A stretch of 64,000 nucleotides of DNA, taken from contig JAZQQJ010000038.1 in assembly GCA_045629005.1 (NCBI GenBank), positions 1 to 64,000 on the forward strand, written 5' to 3'. Below are positions 9,002-18,062 of the stretch, piece by piece. The position numbers and the translations under genes are program-made. The DNA comes from RGIG3528 sp045629005. GTDB lineage: Bacteria > Bacillota > Clostridia > Lachnospirales > Lachnospiraceae. Under the pieces are notes generated by a model. The model saw nothing but the letters and a program-made list of their open reading frames with translations. It had not been told where the DNA came from and did not search any database. Every line of letters starts with the position of its first letter. Position 1 is the stretch's first letter.

Positions 9002-9805
9002 TCAAACTAATTTTGATTTTAAAGTATCAAAGAAAGTACTGTCGTTCACCTTAATGAGCTTCGTAATACTTTCGGATTTACGGACGCATACCCTGTCGCC
9101 CGTTTCCAGCGGCACAAACGTGCTGCCGTCTATCGTTATGCCTGCAGAATCAGTATCACTGTTCCGTCCCTCAAGCATTTCGATTTCAATTTTGTCACCT
9201 GCCGATGCAATAAACCCTCTTGCGGAAACAGAATGAGGACATATCGGCATACACATAATCAGTTCAGCTTCCGGCACACAAATCATGCCACCCGCAGAAA
9301 GATTGTACCCCGTCGATCCGGTCGGTGTCGATAGAATGATTCCGTCACCGGCTACGGTATACAGCAATTTATCGTTAACATACAAACCAAGCTTGATAAT
9401 TCGAGAATAACCGCTTCGTGTTATGACAGCATCATTAAGAAAAGCTTTTGCTTCTCCGCCGTTAACCGAAACATCCAGCATCATACGTTTTTCCACGGTA
9501 TACCTGCCGTTAACAAGGCATTCTATTGCGCTTTCGGTTTCACTTCCTTCAGCGCCCGTAAGATAACCCAGCGTACCGATATTGATGCCAAGGAGCGGTA
9601 TGTCATAGCATTTTAGTATGTCCGCCGCCCGCATGAGAGTTCCGTCACCGCCAAGTACAACGGCGGCTTTAATCTCTTCAAAAGGAGGCTGTGCTTCAAA
9701 AGTGTACTTTTGGTTCAGCTTTTCGAAGCATTCGGAAGCCCTTTTTGCAAACACACCATCGGCATCCCGGTCTTTATTTACTATTATCAGGTATTTGTCT
9801 TTCAT
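9002..9805 (-). CDS. nadK: NAD kinase
   Basis: This enzyme phosphorylates NAD to NADP. The 267-residue protein has the diagnostic V-L-G-G-D-G-T-L motif near residue 53, the L-N-D motif, and the G-D-G-I-I-x-S-T-P-T-G-S-T-G-Y block near residue 155 that forms the NAD site. Length is normal for the bacterial family. Its start overlaps the tlyA stop by four bases (ATGA), so translation is probably coupled. Confidence 0.96.
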   Translation of the reverse strand: MKDKYLIIVNKDRDADGVFAKRASECFEKLNQKYTFEAQPPFEEIKAAVVLGGDGTLMRAADILKCYDIPLLGINIGTLGYLTGAEGSETESAIECLVNGRYTVEKRMMLDVSVNGGEAKAFLNDAVITRSGYSRIIKLGLYVNDKLLYTVAGDGIILSTPTGSTGYNLSAGGMICVPEAELIMCMPICPHSVSARGFIASAGDKIEIEMLEGRNSDTDSAGITIDGSTFVPLETGDRVCVRKSESITKLIKVNDSTFFDTLKSKLV

Positions 9806-10533
9806 ACTTTTTCCACCAGCATAAGAAATTCCGTGTTACCTTCAGGCCCTTTTACAGGCGATTCGGTAATTCCACGCACTTTAAGTCCTATTGTTTCCGA
9901 AAAAGCCGTTATTTCTTTTTTTATATCTTCATGAACCTTTGGGTTCTTAACAACTCCGTTCTTGCCAAGTCTCTGTTTCCCCGCCTCAAACTGGGGTTTT
10001 ATGAGGCATACACTCTTCCCGCCTTCTTTTAGGAAAACCTTTATAACGGGAAGAATATGAGTAAGTGAAATGAAAGATGCATCGCAGCAAATAAAGTCAA
10101 AAACGGTACCATCAATATCCTCACTACTAAGATATCGGATATTTGTCTGCTCCATTGATATTACGCGGCTGTCTTTTTTAAGTTTTTCATGAAGCTGGTC
10201 TCTGCCGACATCTACAGCATATACCTTTGCCGCTCCGTTTTGAAGAAGAACATCCGTAAAACCTCCGGTAGAAGCACCGATATCCATACAGACTGCCCCT
10301 TTAACATCAAGAGAAAAGAATGAAACAGCCTTCTCAAGCTTCAGTCCCCCTCTGCTGACGTACTTCAGAGCTTCTCCCGTTACGGAAAGTTCAGCATCTT
10401 CCGGGACCTGCTCGGAAACTTTCTTTGCAGGCCTGCCATCAACAGTAACCTGACCGTTTTGTATAAGCTCTTTGGCACGTTCTCTCGAGGTGCAAAGACC
10501 TTTTTTAACCAATAATGCGTCTAATCTTTCCAT
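9802..10533 (-). CDS. tlyA: TlyA family rRNA (cytidine-2'-O)-methyltransferase
   Basis: The 243-residue protein has an N-terminal S4 RNA-binding domain (R-L-D-A-L-L-V-K-K-G through Q-V-T-V-D-G-R). An FtsJ-like methyltransferase domain follows, with the SAM motif D-I-G-A-S-T-G-G-F-T-D near residue 94 and the K-P-Q-F-E block. TlyA proteins methylate 16S and in some cases 23S rRNA; older annotations call them hemolysin A. It overlaps the dxs end by 29 bases and nadK by 4, which fits one operon. Confidence 0.93.
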   Translation of the reverse strand: MERLDALLVKKGLCTSRERAKELIQNGQVTVDGRPAKKVSEQVPEDAELSVTGEALKYVSRGGLKLEKAVSFFSLDVKGAVCMDIGASTGGFTDVLLQNGAAKVYAVDVGRDQLHEKLKKDSRVISMEQTNIRYLSSEDIDGTVFDFICCDASFISLTHILPVIKVFLKEGGKSVCLIKPQFEAGKQRLGKNGVVKNPKVHEDIKKEITAFSETIGLKVRGITESPVKGPEGNTEFLMLVEKV

Positions 10534-12382
10534 AGATTTCTTCTATATCCATACCGTGAAGTTTAAGAAGCTCGTCTCTGCTTCCATGCTCAATGAAGCT
10601 GTCATCGAGTGCGCAGTTCAGAATATCCGTCTTTATGCCGCCTGACGTAAGGATGGCCGAAACGCTTTCTCCGAAACCGCCTCTTCTGACATTTTCCTCC
10701 ATTGTAACAAGGAGCCTGTGACTATATGCGGCATTAATAACTGCTTCGTTGTCTATCGGTGAAACAAAGCGTGTGTTATAAAGCGAAACACTAAGACCGT
10801 TTTCCGTAAGTTTATCCTTAAGCTTAAGTGCAACATCCATTATGCTTCCAACCGCAAATACAGCAATGTCTGTGCCTTCAGAAAGGCGCTCGCACTTTCC
10901 GTAAACAATGTCAGATGTTTCAAGGGCTGCACAGCCTGCTTCCTCACAACCTCTCGGATAACGTATGGCAACAGGACTGTCTGCTTTAACAGAAAAATCA
11001 AGCATCGCCTGAAGCTCATTACAGTTTTTCGGAGCCATAACGGTAAGCCCGGGTATATGAGAAAGATACGATAAGTCAAATATTCCCTGGTGAGTCTCAC
11101 CATCCGCACCCGTAATACCGGCACGGTCAAGCATAAATGTAACCGGCTGTTTTGTTATACATACGTCATGCAGAATCTGGTCGTAACTTCTCTGAAGGAA
11201 GCTTGAGTAAATGGCAACAACCGGATGAAAACCTTCCTTTGCAAGGCCGGCAGCAAATGTAACAGCATGCTGTTCCGCAATTCCAACGTCGAAAAATCTT
11301 TCCGGATACTGCTTGGAGAATTCGTTAAGTCCTGTTCCGTACTCCATTGCTGCGGTAATACCTATTATGCGTTTATTCTTTTCTGCAAGCTTCAGAATTT
11401 CATCGGAAAAAGCTTCTGTATAAGTCTTTTCCGAACTGCTCTTCAAAATCTTTCCCGTTTCAACTGAGAACGGTGCAATACCATGGAACTTGCCGGGATT
11501 TTCCTCAGCGAAGGAATAACCCTTTCCCTTCTTTGTAACAACGTGTATCAAAACGGGCTTGTGAACACGTGATGCATTCTCAAGTGCCGTCTGAATAAGC
11601 GAAACGTTATGACCGTCGATAGGGCCGATATATGTAATTCCCAAATCCTCAAAGAACATTCCGCCCACAAACATTGATTTAATCGTGTTTTTAGAATGCT
11701 TCATCTGCCTGATAAGCTTCTGTCCGATAACAGGAGTATGAAGAAGGACGTTATTAATGCTGTTCTTGAAGTTTATATATGAATTGTTTGTTCTTATGTG
11801 ACCGAGATAATTGGCCATACCTCCGACATTCTTGTCGATGGACATAGAATTGTCGTTAAGAATGATAATAAGGTTCGACTTAAGCTTTGAAAGGTTATTA
11901 AGTGCCTCAAAAGCAAGGCCTCCGCCGAGTGCACCATCACCTACGACGCAAACCACCTTATGTTTTTCCTTTTTTAAATCCCTTGCTGCCGCAAGGCCTG
12001 TCGCAACAGACAAAGCGGTAGAACTGTGTCCTACATTAAAGGCATCGCAATCGCTTTCGGCAATCTTCGGAAATCCCGCAAGCCCGCCGTGTTTACGAAG
12101 CGTCTCGAAATTTTTCCTGCCTGTAAGAATCTTGTGAACATACGCCTGATGACCAACGTCAAAAACAAGCTTGTCCTCAGGGAACTTAAGAAATCTGTGA
12201 AGTGCTATGGTAAGTTCTACAACACCAAGATTTGATGAAAGATGCCCTCCCGTTTTTGAAACGTTTTCAACAAGAAAATGCCTGATTTCCTTTGCAAGCA
12301 AAGCAAGATCGGCCTTATTAAGCTTCTTAATGTCATTCGGCTTATTTATTCTGTTTAGTAATGTATATCTTGAATCTTCCAT
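10505..12382 (-). CDS. dxs: 1-deoxy-D-xylulose-5-phosphate synthase
   Basis: Dxs condenses pyruvate and glyceraldehyde 3-phosphate, the first step of the MEP isoprenoid pathway, using thiamine diphosphate. The 625-residue product has the ThDP motif G-D-G-A-L-G-G-G followed by the N-N-L segment, D-V-G-I-A-E-Q-H-A-V in the pyrimidine domain, and D-R-A-G-I-T-G-A-D-G-E-T-H-Q-G. The ATG at 12382 lies one base after the ispA stop. A TTG seven codons upstream falls inside ispA and is less likely. Adjacent ispA supplies the next part of isoprenoid synthesis. Confidence 0.96.
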   Translation of the reverse strand: MEDSRYTLLNRINKPNDIKKLNKADLALLAKEIRHFLVENVSKTGGHLSSNLGVVELTIALHRFLKFPEDKLVFDVGHQAYVHKILTGRKNFETLRKHGGLAGFPKIAESDCDAFNVGHSSTALSVATGLAAARDLKKEKHKVVCVVGDGALGGGLAFEALNNLSKLKSNLIIILNDNSMSIDKNVGGMANYLGHIRTNNSYINFKNSINNVLLHTPVIGQKLIRQMKHSKNTIKSMFVGGMFFEDLGITYIGPIDGHNVSLIQTALENASRVHKPVLIHVVTKKGKGYSFAEENPGKFHGIAPFSVETGKILKSSSEKTYTEAFSDEILKLAEKNKRIIGITAAMEYGTGLNEFSKQYPERFFDVGIAEQHAVTFAAGLAKEGFHPVVAIYSSFLQRSYDQILHDVCITKQPVTFMLDRAGITGADGETHQGIFDLSYLSHIPGLTVMAPKNCNELQAMLDFSVKADSPVAIRYPRGCEEAGCAALETSDIVYGKCERLSEGTDIAVFAVGSIMDVALKLKDKLTENGLSVSLYNTRFVSPIDNEAVINAAYSHRLLVTMEENVRRGGFGESVSAILTSGGIKTDILNCALDDSFIEHGSRDELLKLHGMDIEEIYGKIRRIIG

Positions 12383-12383
12383 C

Positions 12384-13313
12384 CTAATACTTTCTGTCAA
12401 CAAGCCTTAAAATAAGTTCTGACAGAAATGACTCACCCCTGTTTTTTACTGCTATTCCGACCGCTTCGTCAGAATATTCTTTTACCTTTTCCTCTGCTTT
12501 TCCGATGCCAAAGAGTACAGCATAATTGGTCTTGCCGTTCTTCTCGTCACTTCCTACAGGCTTTCCGAGTACAGCTTCGTCAGCTGTAATGTCAAGAATA
12601 TCGTCCTTAATCTGGAATGCACGTCCAATGCACTGCCCCATGCGTTCCAAATCCTCCACGTCGGCATCCGATGCCCCTCCCAATATAGCACCACAAATAA
12701 TAGGCGCCTGAATAAGAGCACATGTTTTATTGTCGTTAATAAAATCAATTTCTTCCGGCGAAAGCGGCTGACCGTTCTTTTCAACATCAAGTGTCTGACC
12801 GCCAATCATACCGTATATTCCGGCCTTTGTATAAAGAACCTTTAATGCCCTTGCGACACGGCTGTTCCATTCCTCACAGGGCACTCCGTCGCACGGCTTG
12901 TCAAAAGCCTTCAGCGCAGTTTCCATTGAATAGTTTAAAAGTGCGTCCCCGGCAAGCACTCCCATTGCATGACCAAATTTGGCATGAGTTGTTGGGTTTC
13001 CGCGCCGGAGCAGGTCATTGTCCATAGCAGGAAGATCGTCATGTACAAGTGAATACGTATGAATCATCTCAACGGCTGCCATAAAAGGCTCAATGCATTC
13101 GGTCGCTTTGTTGTCGATGCTTTTTCCATCGTACTGAAAATTCACAAAAGACTCCCGAAGGAAAATAGGACGAAGTCTCTTTCCTCCGACACGCACGGAG
13201 TAGTTCATTGCTTCGAGAACAGTCTTCTGAAAGCCGTTCTCCGAAGGAAGATACTTTTCAAGTACATCATTTATGTAATTTTGTCTTGAAACAAGTTCCT
13301 GATTATAATTCAT
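12384..13313 (-). CDS. ispA: Polyprenyl (farnesyl/geranyl) diphosphate synthase
   Basis: This 309-residue trans-prenyltransferase has the first aspartate-rich motif D-D-L-P-A-M-D, the second D-D-I-L-D, and the G-G-K-R-L-R-P block near the N-terminus, all diagnostic of short-chain isoprenyl diphosphate synthases. It extends DMAPP with IPP to farnesyl diphosphate or a similar length; chain length is not provable here. The ATG at 13313 overlaps the xseB end by 11 bases and has GAAGG upstream. Confidence 0.93.
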   Translation of the reverse strand: MNYNQELVSRQNYINDVLEKYLPSENGFQKTVLEAMNYSVRVGGKRLRPIFLRESFVNFQYDGKSIDNKATECIEPFMAAVEMIHTYSLVHDDLPAMDNDLLRRGNPTTHAKFGHAMGVLAGDALLNYSMETALKAFDKPCDGVPCEEWNSRVARALKVLYTKAGIYGMIGGQTLDVEKNGQPLSPEEIDFINDNKTCALIQAPIICGAILGGASDADVEDLERMGQCIGRAFQIKDDILDITADEAVLGKPVGSDEKNGKTNYAVLFGIGKAEEKVKEYSDEAVGIAVKNRGESFLSELILRLVDRKY

Positions 13314-13515
13314 TAAAGCCTTCACTTTCGAGAACCGTAAGCTCATTTACAACCTTGTCAATGCCGGCGTTGCATTTAAGCAGAAGGTTCATTCCCGTTT
13401 TATATATTTCAAATGCCTTATCAAGGGGAAGATCTCCCTTTTCAAGTTTTTCTATAACTGCTTCAAGTCTTTCAATGTTCTGTTCAAGAGTAAGTTCGTT
13501 TTCATCCTTAGCCAT
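13303..13515 (-). CDS. xseB: Exodeoxyribonuclease VII small subunit
   Basis: The 70-residue protein has the family pattern L-E-Q-N-I-E-R-L-E-A-V-I-E-K-L-E followed by G-D-L-P-L-D-K-A, forming a helical hairpin. It is the partner of XseA in single-strand DNA exonuclease VII. The ATG at 13515 has GGGTG upstream. A GTG five codons earlier, overlapping the xseA stop, is also possible. Gene order xseA-xseB-ispA supports the call. Confidence 0.92.
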   Translation of the reverse strand: MAKDENELTLEQNIERLEAVIEKLEKGDLPLDKAFEIYKTGMNLLLKCNAGIDKVVNELTVLESEGFNEL

Positions 13516-13526
13516 ATTTTCACCCG

Positions 13527-14717
13527 TCACTTTATCTCAGTGATCTTTGCCTTAATCACACCATCTGTAACCGTTATTGATATGTTATCATCTTTCCTTA
13601 AGCCTTTTACGCTTGTTACATTCTCTCCGTTTTCATTTGTAACGTATGAGAATCCGCTTTCAAGTTTCTTCACCGGATCAAGCACAAGAAGCTTTCCCGA
13701 AAGATATTTCATTTTCATTCGCTTTTCGTTGATGACATTATTCATGGCTCTCTCAAGCTTCATAGAAAGCTCTTTAACTTCCTTTTTCTGAAGCAGGAGC
13801 CTGTTTGAAGGACTGCGAAGCTTTAATTTTTCTTCGAGTCTCTTTACGCGCTCTCTTGAAACGTTGATACAGGTTTCCATTCCTCCGTAAAGACGTTCAT
13901 GAAGAATTGCAAATGTCCGTTCAAGCTCTTTAATATCATACACAGCAAGCTCCGCACCCGCTGAAGGCGTTGAAGCACGAAGGTCAGCAACATAATCGGA
14001 TATAGTCCAGTCCGTTTCATGACCAACGGCGGAAATTATAGGCGTTCTGCACGTATATATGGCACGTGCCGTTTTTTCCTCGTTAAAAGCCCACAAATCC
14101 TCAATGGAGCCGCCTCCTCGACCGACAATGATGACGTCAACCTTGCCGTCAAGTGCTCTTATACCTTTGACAATCGTGTCACTTGCTCCCGTGCCCTGCA
14201 CCTGCGCAGGATAGAGGAAAAGTTTTACATAAGGATTACGCCTTTTGCTTATTTTACAGATATCCTGAATTGCCGCGCCCGTTGATGCCGTAACAATTCC
14301 GACAGTCCTTGCATACTTGGGAATCGGCACTTTATGAGACACGTCAAAAAGGCCTTCAGCATCCAGTTTCTTTTTCAATTCCTCATACATTTCGTAGAGG
14401 CGACCGATGCCGTCAAGCCTTATTTCATCCGCATATATCTGATACTTCCCGGCTGCTTCATATACCGAAACACTTCCGAGAACTATCACACTTTGTCCGT
14501 CTTCAAGCCTAAAAGAAATGCCGGGTCTTTTCCCGGCAAACATAACACATGCTATTTGTGCATTACTATCCTTTAAGGTAAAGTATATATGTCCGGATGT
14601 ATGATATTTGCAATTGGAAACCTCACCCTTAACATAAATGCGGTTTAAGAACATATCCATGTCAAAACTGCGTTTAATGTATGAAGTGAGTTCTGTAACC
14701 GAATAGGCTTTGTCCAT
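13527..14717 (-). CDS. xseA: Exodeoxyribonuclease VII large subunit
   Basis: The 396-residue protein has an N-terminal OB-fold (V-K-G-E-V-S-N-C-K-Y-H-T-S-G-H-I-Y-F-T-L-K-D) and a catalytic core with V-G-I-V-T-A-S-T-G-A-A-I-Q-D and G-R-G-G-G-S-I-E-D-L-W-A-F-N-E, the XseA signature. A long helical region follows. It degrades single-stranded DNA to oligonucleotides. It begins three bases after nusB and precedes xseB. Confidence 0.96.
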   Translation of the reverse strand: MDKAYSVTELTSYIKRSFDMDMFLNRIYVKGEVSNCKYHTSGHIYFTLKDSNAQIACVMFAGKRPGISFRLEDGQSVIVLGSVSVYEAAGKYQIYADEIRLDGIGRLYEMYEELKKKLDAEGLFDVSHKVPIPKYARTVGIVTASTGAAIQDICKISKRRNPYVKLFLYPAQVQGTGASDTIVKGIRALDGKVDVIIVGRGGGSIEDLWAFNEEKTARAIYTCRTPIISAVGHETDWTISDYVADLRASTPSAGAELAVYDIKELERTFAILHERLYGGMETCINVSRERVKRLEEKLKLRSPSNRLLLQKKEVKELSMKLERAMNNVINEKRMKMKYLSGKLLVLDPVKKLESGFSYVTNENGENVTSVKGLRKDDNISITVTDGVIKAKITEIK

Positions 14718-14720
14718 AGT

Positions 14721-15137
14721 TTATTTTACAAGCTTGGCAAGTACTCCGTTTACAAAGCTCGGAGCCGAATCATTGCCATAAAGCTTACTGAGCTCAACTG
14801 CCTCGTTAATAGCTACACTGTTGGGAACTGTGTCGTCAAACATAATTTCATATGCTGCAAGACGCATAATGGAAAGCTCGGAATGTCCGAGACGTGAAAG
14901 CGGCCAGCCTGTGGATGCTTTCTCAAGGACAACATCAATCTCGCCCTGCTTTTCAACGATCTTAAAAGCCTTCTCCTTTACAAGAGCAAAGCCTTCGGCG
15001 TCACCGGCCATATGAAGTCTTCTGTAAAGGTCTGCCTGCTCTTCTGCCTCGTCTTTGTCGTGGAAATCAAGAACAAATATCAGTTTTAAAATGTGTTCTC
15101 TTCTTTCACGAAGCTTGCTTACTTTTTCTTCGTTCAT
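14721..15137 (-). CDS. nusB: Transcription antitermination protein NusB
   Basis: The 138-residue all-helical protein has the R-R-E-H-I-L-K-L-I-F N-terminal helix and a C-terminal N-S-V-A-I-N-E-A-V-E-L-S-K-L-Y-G block ending in F-V-N-G-V-L, typical of NusB. NusB with NusE binds boxA RNA and supports rRNA antitermination. A promoter candidate and a palindrome lie between it and asp23. Confidence 0.94.
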   Translation of the reverse strand: MNEEKVSKLRERREHILKLIFVLDFHDKDEAEEQADLYRRLHMAGDAEGFALVKEKAFKIVEKQGEIDVVLEKASTGWPLSRLGHSELSIMRLAAYEIMFDDTVPNSVAINEAVELSKLYGNDSAPSFVNGVLAKLVK

Positions 15138-15152
15138 ACCATAACCCTTTCA

Positions 15153-15187
15153 TATATAATTACCAAGGTACATTGTCACAATGTGAC
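15153..15187 (-). promoter_or_regulatory. Promoter candidate with palindrome before nusB
   Basis: On the minus strand, TTGTGA (15181-15176) and TATATA (15158-15153) have a 17-base spacer. The -35 overlaps a 13-base palindrome (15175-15187, GTCACATTGTGAC on the minus strand) that touches the asp23 stop codon. This could be a binding site for a regulator, but none is identified. Confidence 0.5.
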
Positions 15188-15564
15188 TACTTATCTGTAT
15201 CAACACCTACGATGTTGATGTTAACATCAAGACAGTTAAGTCCTACCATTGACTCAACGGCACTCTTAACCTTGTCCTGAACTGCTTTGCAAATTTCGGG
15301 GATGGCATAACCGTACTTAATAACGGCTGCTATTCTGCACTCTACGCCTTCACCTGAGTTATCAAAAGACACTTCAACGCCCTTTGAAACGTTCTTAATA
15401 CCAATCTTACCGATAAGCTCGTTTGTAATGTCTCCCTGAAGAGAACTGATACCTTCAACCTCTGTAGTTGCAAGAGCAACTATTGTGGCAATAACGTCAC
15501 TTGAAATTCTGACTTCTGAAGAAAAGCCCTCTTCATTTGAGAACTTGATACTTTCCATCTGCAT
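15187..15564 (-). CDS. Asp23/Gls24 family envelope stress response protein
   Basis: The 125-residue protein matches the Asp23 family: a segment I-S-S-D-V-I-A-T-I-V-A-L-A-T-T-E-V-E-G-I, then G-V-E-V-S-F-D and a C-terminal V-N-I-N-I-V-G-V beta strand. Members are abundant cytosolic proteins linked to cell-wall or alkaline stress, often anchored by a small membrane partner. The ATG at 15564 follows a GGAGGAAAT site; upstream extension overlaps the preceding small gene. The 45-residue membrane protein just upstream is a plausible partner. Confidence 0.9.
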   Translation of the reverse strand: MQMESIKFSNEEGFSSEVRISSDVIATIVALATTEVEGISSLQGDITNELIGKIGIKNVSKGVEVSFDNSGEGVECRIAAVIKYGYAIPEICKAVQDKVKSAVESMVGLNCLDVNINIVGVDTDK

Positions 15565-15580
15565 ATTATTTCCTCCTCGA

Positions 15581-15718
15581 TTATTTGCTTTCTTCCTCGT
15601 TCTTCTTGCGAGCCTTACGCTTTGCAAGTGCAATACCTAACAATGCACAAACTACTGCAATTACCGCGCCGAGAATGTACTTAATAACCGAATTGAATAA
15701 TGCATTAGCAAATAACAT
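15581..15718 (-). CDS. Small single-pass membrane protein upstream of asp23
   Basis: A 45-residue ORF with start at 15718 and GGAGGACA upstream encodes a hydrophobic helix of about 20 residues (from V11 to L32). A strongly basic then acidic C-tail follows, with several K/R residues then E-E-E. It has no family I can name. It sits 16 bases before asp23 and begins just after a TATAAT element. In several Firmicutes small membrane proteins (AmaP, DUF2273) next to asp23 anchor it, so a similar role is a reasonable inference only. Confidence 0.65.
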   Translation of the reverse strand: MLFANALFNSVIKYILGAVIAVVCALLGIALAKRKARKKNEEESK

Positions 15719-15733
15719 CGTTTGTCCTCCAAA

Positions 15734-15756
15734 TAATCAATATTAAATTGATTATA
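15734..15756 (-). promoter_or_regulatory. TATAAT element with overlapping inverted repeat before the asp23 pair
   Basis: On the minus strand, TATAAT (15756-15751) lies about 33 bases before the small membrane gene; the -35 is weak. An 8-bp inverted repeat (TAATCAAT at 15734-15741, ATTGATTA at 15747-15754) overlaps the -10 and start region, as an operator would. No regulator is assigned. Confidence 0.5.
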
Positions 15757-15795
15757 CCGCAAACGAATTAAAAATGCCATAAAAACTTTTTAAAC

Positions 15796-16467
15796 TCAGG
15801 CTGCTCTGCTCATAGCCGATTTGTATGTTTTCGGATCGAGAGGCTTTCTCTTGAGGAGATTGCTTACAAACATTCCGATTGCACCGCCGGCAATGATTAT
15901 GACATAACCGATAATTATGTAATACCATGCGTTGGAGAATGTCGGAATGAAATTCGGAAAGTAATCGTTTACTCCAAACATAATGAGCGGAACTTCTATC
16001 AAAAGCAATAATATCATGGAAGCAAGATAATATTTATATGCAAATCCGTTGTATATCTGGATTACGAATGCCAAAGCACCGACAAGAATAAGCCCGCTGA
16101 AGCTTTCCTTAATGAACGCTGTATCTTCCATAAGATTCCATGCACCTGTATGGATAAATCTCAACACTACAAAGTATGTATATCCGATAAGCATCGTAGC
16201 ACATGTAAAAAATCCCGGAATAACACTCTGAATTTTAAGTGCCTTGGGTGACGAAGACACATATGTGGAAATGGTAGATGTTATAATCATCTGGTAAACA
16301 TATGTTCCAAGAATAATAAGATAAATGCCACCGAGGTTTCCGTTCATTCCTGTAAGTTCGAAAAGCGTTCCACATACAAAGAATATGATAAACATAATTA
16401 CCATGGTCTTGAACTGAAGACCGTATTTCATCATTTTGAATCCAAGCTTTATATCATTTTTACTCAT
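15796..16467 (-). CDS. ABC transporter membrane subunit (unrecognised family)
   Basis: The 223-residue protein is mostly hydrophobic, with about six predicted membrane helices and a short basic C-tail. I do not recognise a named family. Its position as the last gene of a GntR-ATPase-membrane-membrane unit makes it a likely permease partner of the ATPase at 17147-18046. The start has GAGAGG upstream. Confidence 0.6.
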   Translation of the reverse strand: MSKNDIKLGFKMMKYGLQFKTMVIMFIIFFVCGTLFELTGMNGNLGGIYLIILGTYVYQMIITSTISTYVSSSPKALKIQSVIPGFFTCATMLIGYTYFVVLRFIHTGAWNLMEDTAFIKESFSGLILVGALAFVIQIYNGFAYKYYLASMILLLLIEVPLIMFGVNDYFPNFIPTFSNAWYYIIIGYVIIIAGGAIGMFVSNLLKRKPLDPKTYKSAMSRAA

Positions 16468-16483
16468 TCTTATTTACCTCTCA

Positions 16484-17137
16484 TCAAGTGTCCGAATAAC
16501 CGCTGAGAAATCCCTTTTTGCATACGTGTGTCATTAATACGGTCATTCCGAATGCAACTGCTGTCATAAATACAGTAAAGATAATTACAACAAACAGCGG
16601 AATATTTTCAGATAAAACAATTACACAAGTCGGTATGAAGAAGAATGCGCTGACACATGCGAATAAATAGGAAAAAAGCATGTGCATCTGAAGTGTTACG
16701 CAAAAGCGTCTTGTTACCGTCAGTGTAAGGCAAAGTGTGAATAATGCTGTTCCTGCCGCACATATAAGTCCGACTATCATCCTGACTGATATTTCTCCGA
16801 TTACAGCCATGAAAATAATGTCGACGATTATAGGGAACATGATTCTTAAAAGAGCCATCAAAGCATCTCCGAAAAGTGCTTTTCTTACAATTTCAGGGCC
16901 TTTGTTTGAGCTTCTGACCCAATCCATTATCTTTTGCTTTTTAAGAGCAATCCCGCCAAATACAACATAATCTATCAATGCCAGAAGGACAATGTGAATC
17001 GCCAGGCCAATAACAGTTCCGACAAAGCCTCCGAATACAAAGGTGAAAACCACTGAAACAATCGCTGCGGCAATAGTTTCAAAAAGCAGTAATAGCCGTA
17101 TGGACTTTCTGCAAAAGTTTTTATAACATCTGTACAT
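16484..17137 (-). CDS. ABC transporter membrane subunit (unrecognised family)
   Basis: The 217-residue hydrophobic protein has about six membrane helices beginning near residue 14, a cytoplasmic loop after helix 2 and a short tail. It lies 9 bases after the ATPase stop and 16 bases before the second membrane gene, so it is likely co-translated and forms the membrane part of this ABC system. Substrate is unknown. YtrA-controlled ABC systems in Bacillus respond to cell-wall antibiotics, a hint by analogy only. Confidence 0.6.
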   Translation of the reverse strand: MYRCYKNFCRKSIRLLLLFETIAAAIVSVVFTFVFGGFVGTVIGLAIHIVLLALIDYVVFGGIALKKQKIMDWVRSSNKGPEIVRKALFGDALMALLRIMFPIIVDIIFMAVIGEISVRMIVGLICAAGTALFTLCLTLTVTRRFCVTLQMHMLFSYLFACVSAFFFIPTCVIVLSENIPLFVVIIFTVFMTAVAFGMTVLMTHVCKKGFLSGYSDT

Positions 17138-17146
17138 AATCTGCTC

Positions 17147-18046
17147 CTATCTGACTCTTGTATTCTTCTTCATGATAGCTACACTGATTTGGAAAAGGCT
17201 TGCTGTTTCGGTGGTTACATCCATACCGGCAAGCTTATCAAGGTCCTGACTAAGGCAGATTCCTTCAAATCCGTATTTGTTTTCGGACATTGTAAACATA
17301 ATCTTCTTGGCTGCTTCTGCGTCCTCTTTTTCACCCTTGACAAGGATGTATTTTTCTTTAAGATCGTCTACAAATCCTGCTTCAACAATCTGACCGCGCT
17401 CCATAATTATGGCGTAATCGGTAACACCTTCCATATCGGAAATATTGTGGGTTGAAAAGAATACCGTGCGGCCTTCCTTTTCGGAAATATATTCTCTAAT
17501 AATTTCACAAAGCTTATCTCTCATAAGAGGATCAAGGGGTGATGCGGGCTCATCCATAAGAAGCATGTCAGTATCTCTTGCGAGTACACCTGCAAGTGCA
17601 AGCTTTGTCTTTGTTCCGTCGGAAAGCTCGGAAACCTTTTTACCTCCATCGAACTGACCGTTTGATGAAATAGCAAGCTCATTGTATATATCCTTGAACT
17701 TATTCAAGTCAAAGTTCTTGAAAAGAAGGCTTGAAAGATCTGCAACCTGGTCTACCGTCCAATGAGGAAGATAGTAGTTGTCTGTACCTGTATAACCGAT
17801 TTTCTCTTTAACTTCGGGATTGTCATCACGCTCTTTGTCATCGTATTTTCCAAAGTATTTGAGTTCGCCGGTATAATCATATCGGATTCCTGCAAGAATG
17901 TTTAAAAGAGTAGTTTTTCCTGCTCCGTTCTCTCCGATAAGTGCTGTGGCAAAGCCCTGGGGGATATTAACCTCTTTTACATCAAGTTCAAAACTTTTGT
18001 ACTTCTTGTTAATGTTTTTTCCTTCAATTGCATTTGTGAATTCCAT
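17147..18046 (-). CDS. ABC transporter ATP-binding protein (YtrB-like context)
   Basis: The 299-residue protein has Walker A G-E-N-G-A-G-K-T-T near residue 38, a signature E-L-S-D-G-T-K-T-K-L-A-L-A and Walker B L-L-M-D-E-P-A-S-P-L-D, followed by the H-loop T-H-N-I-S. The signature S-D-G-T replaces the usual S-G-G-Q, a variation seen in related exporters. The ~90-residue C-terminal tail is not a known domain to me. It directly follows a YtrA-type GntR regulator. Confidence 0.85.
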   Translation of the reverse strand: MEFTNAIEGKNINKKYKSFELDVKEVNIPQGFATALIGENGAGKTTLLNILAGIRYDYTGELKYFGKYDDKERDDNPEVKEKIGYTGTDNYYLPHWTVDQVADLSSLLFKNFDLNKFKDIYNELAISSNGQFDGGKKVSELSDGTKTKLALAGVLARDTDMLLMDEPASPLDPLMRDKLCEIIREYISEKEGRTVFFSTHNISDMEGVTDYAIIMERGQIVEAGFVDDLKEKYILVKGEKEDAEAAKKIMFTMSENKYGFEGICLSQDLDKLAGMDVTTETASLFQISVAIMKKNTRVR

Positions 18047-18062
18047 GTTAGTCTCCTGTTCT

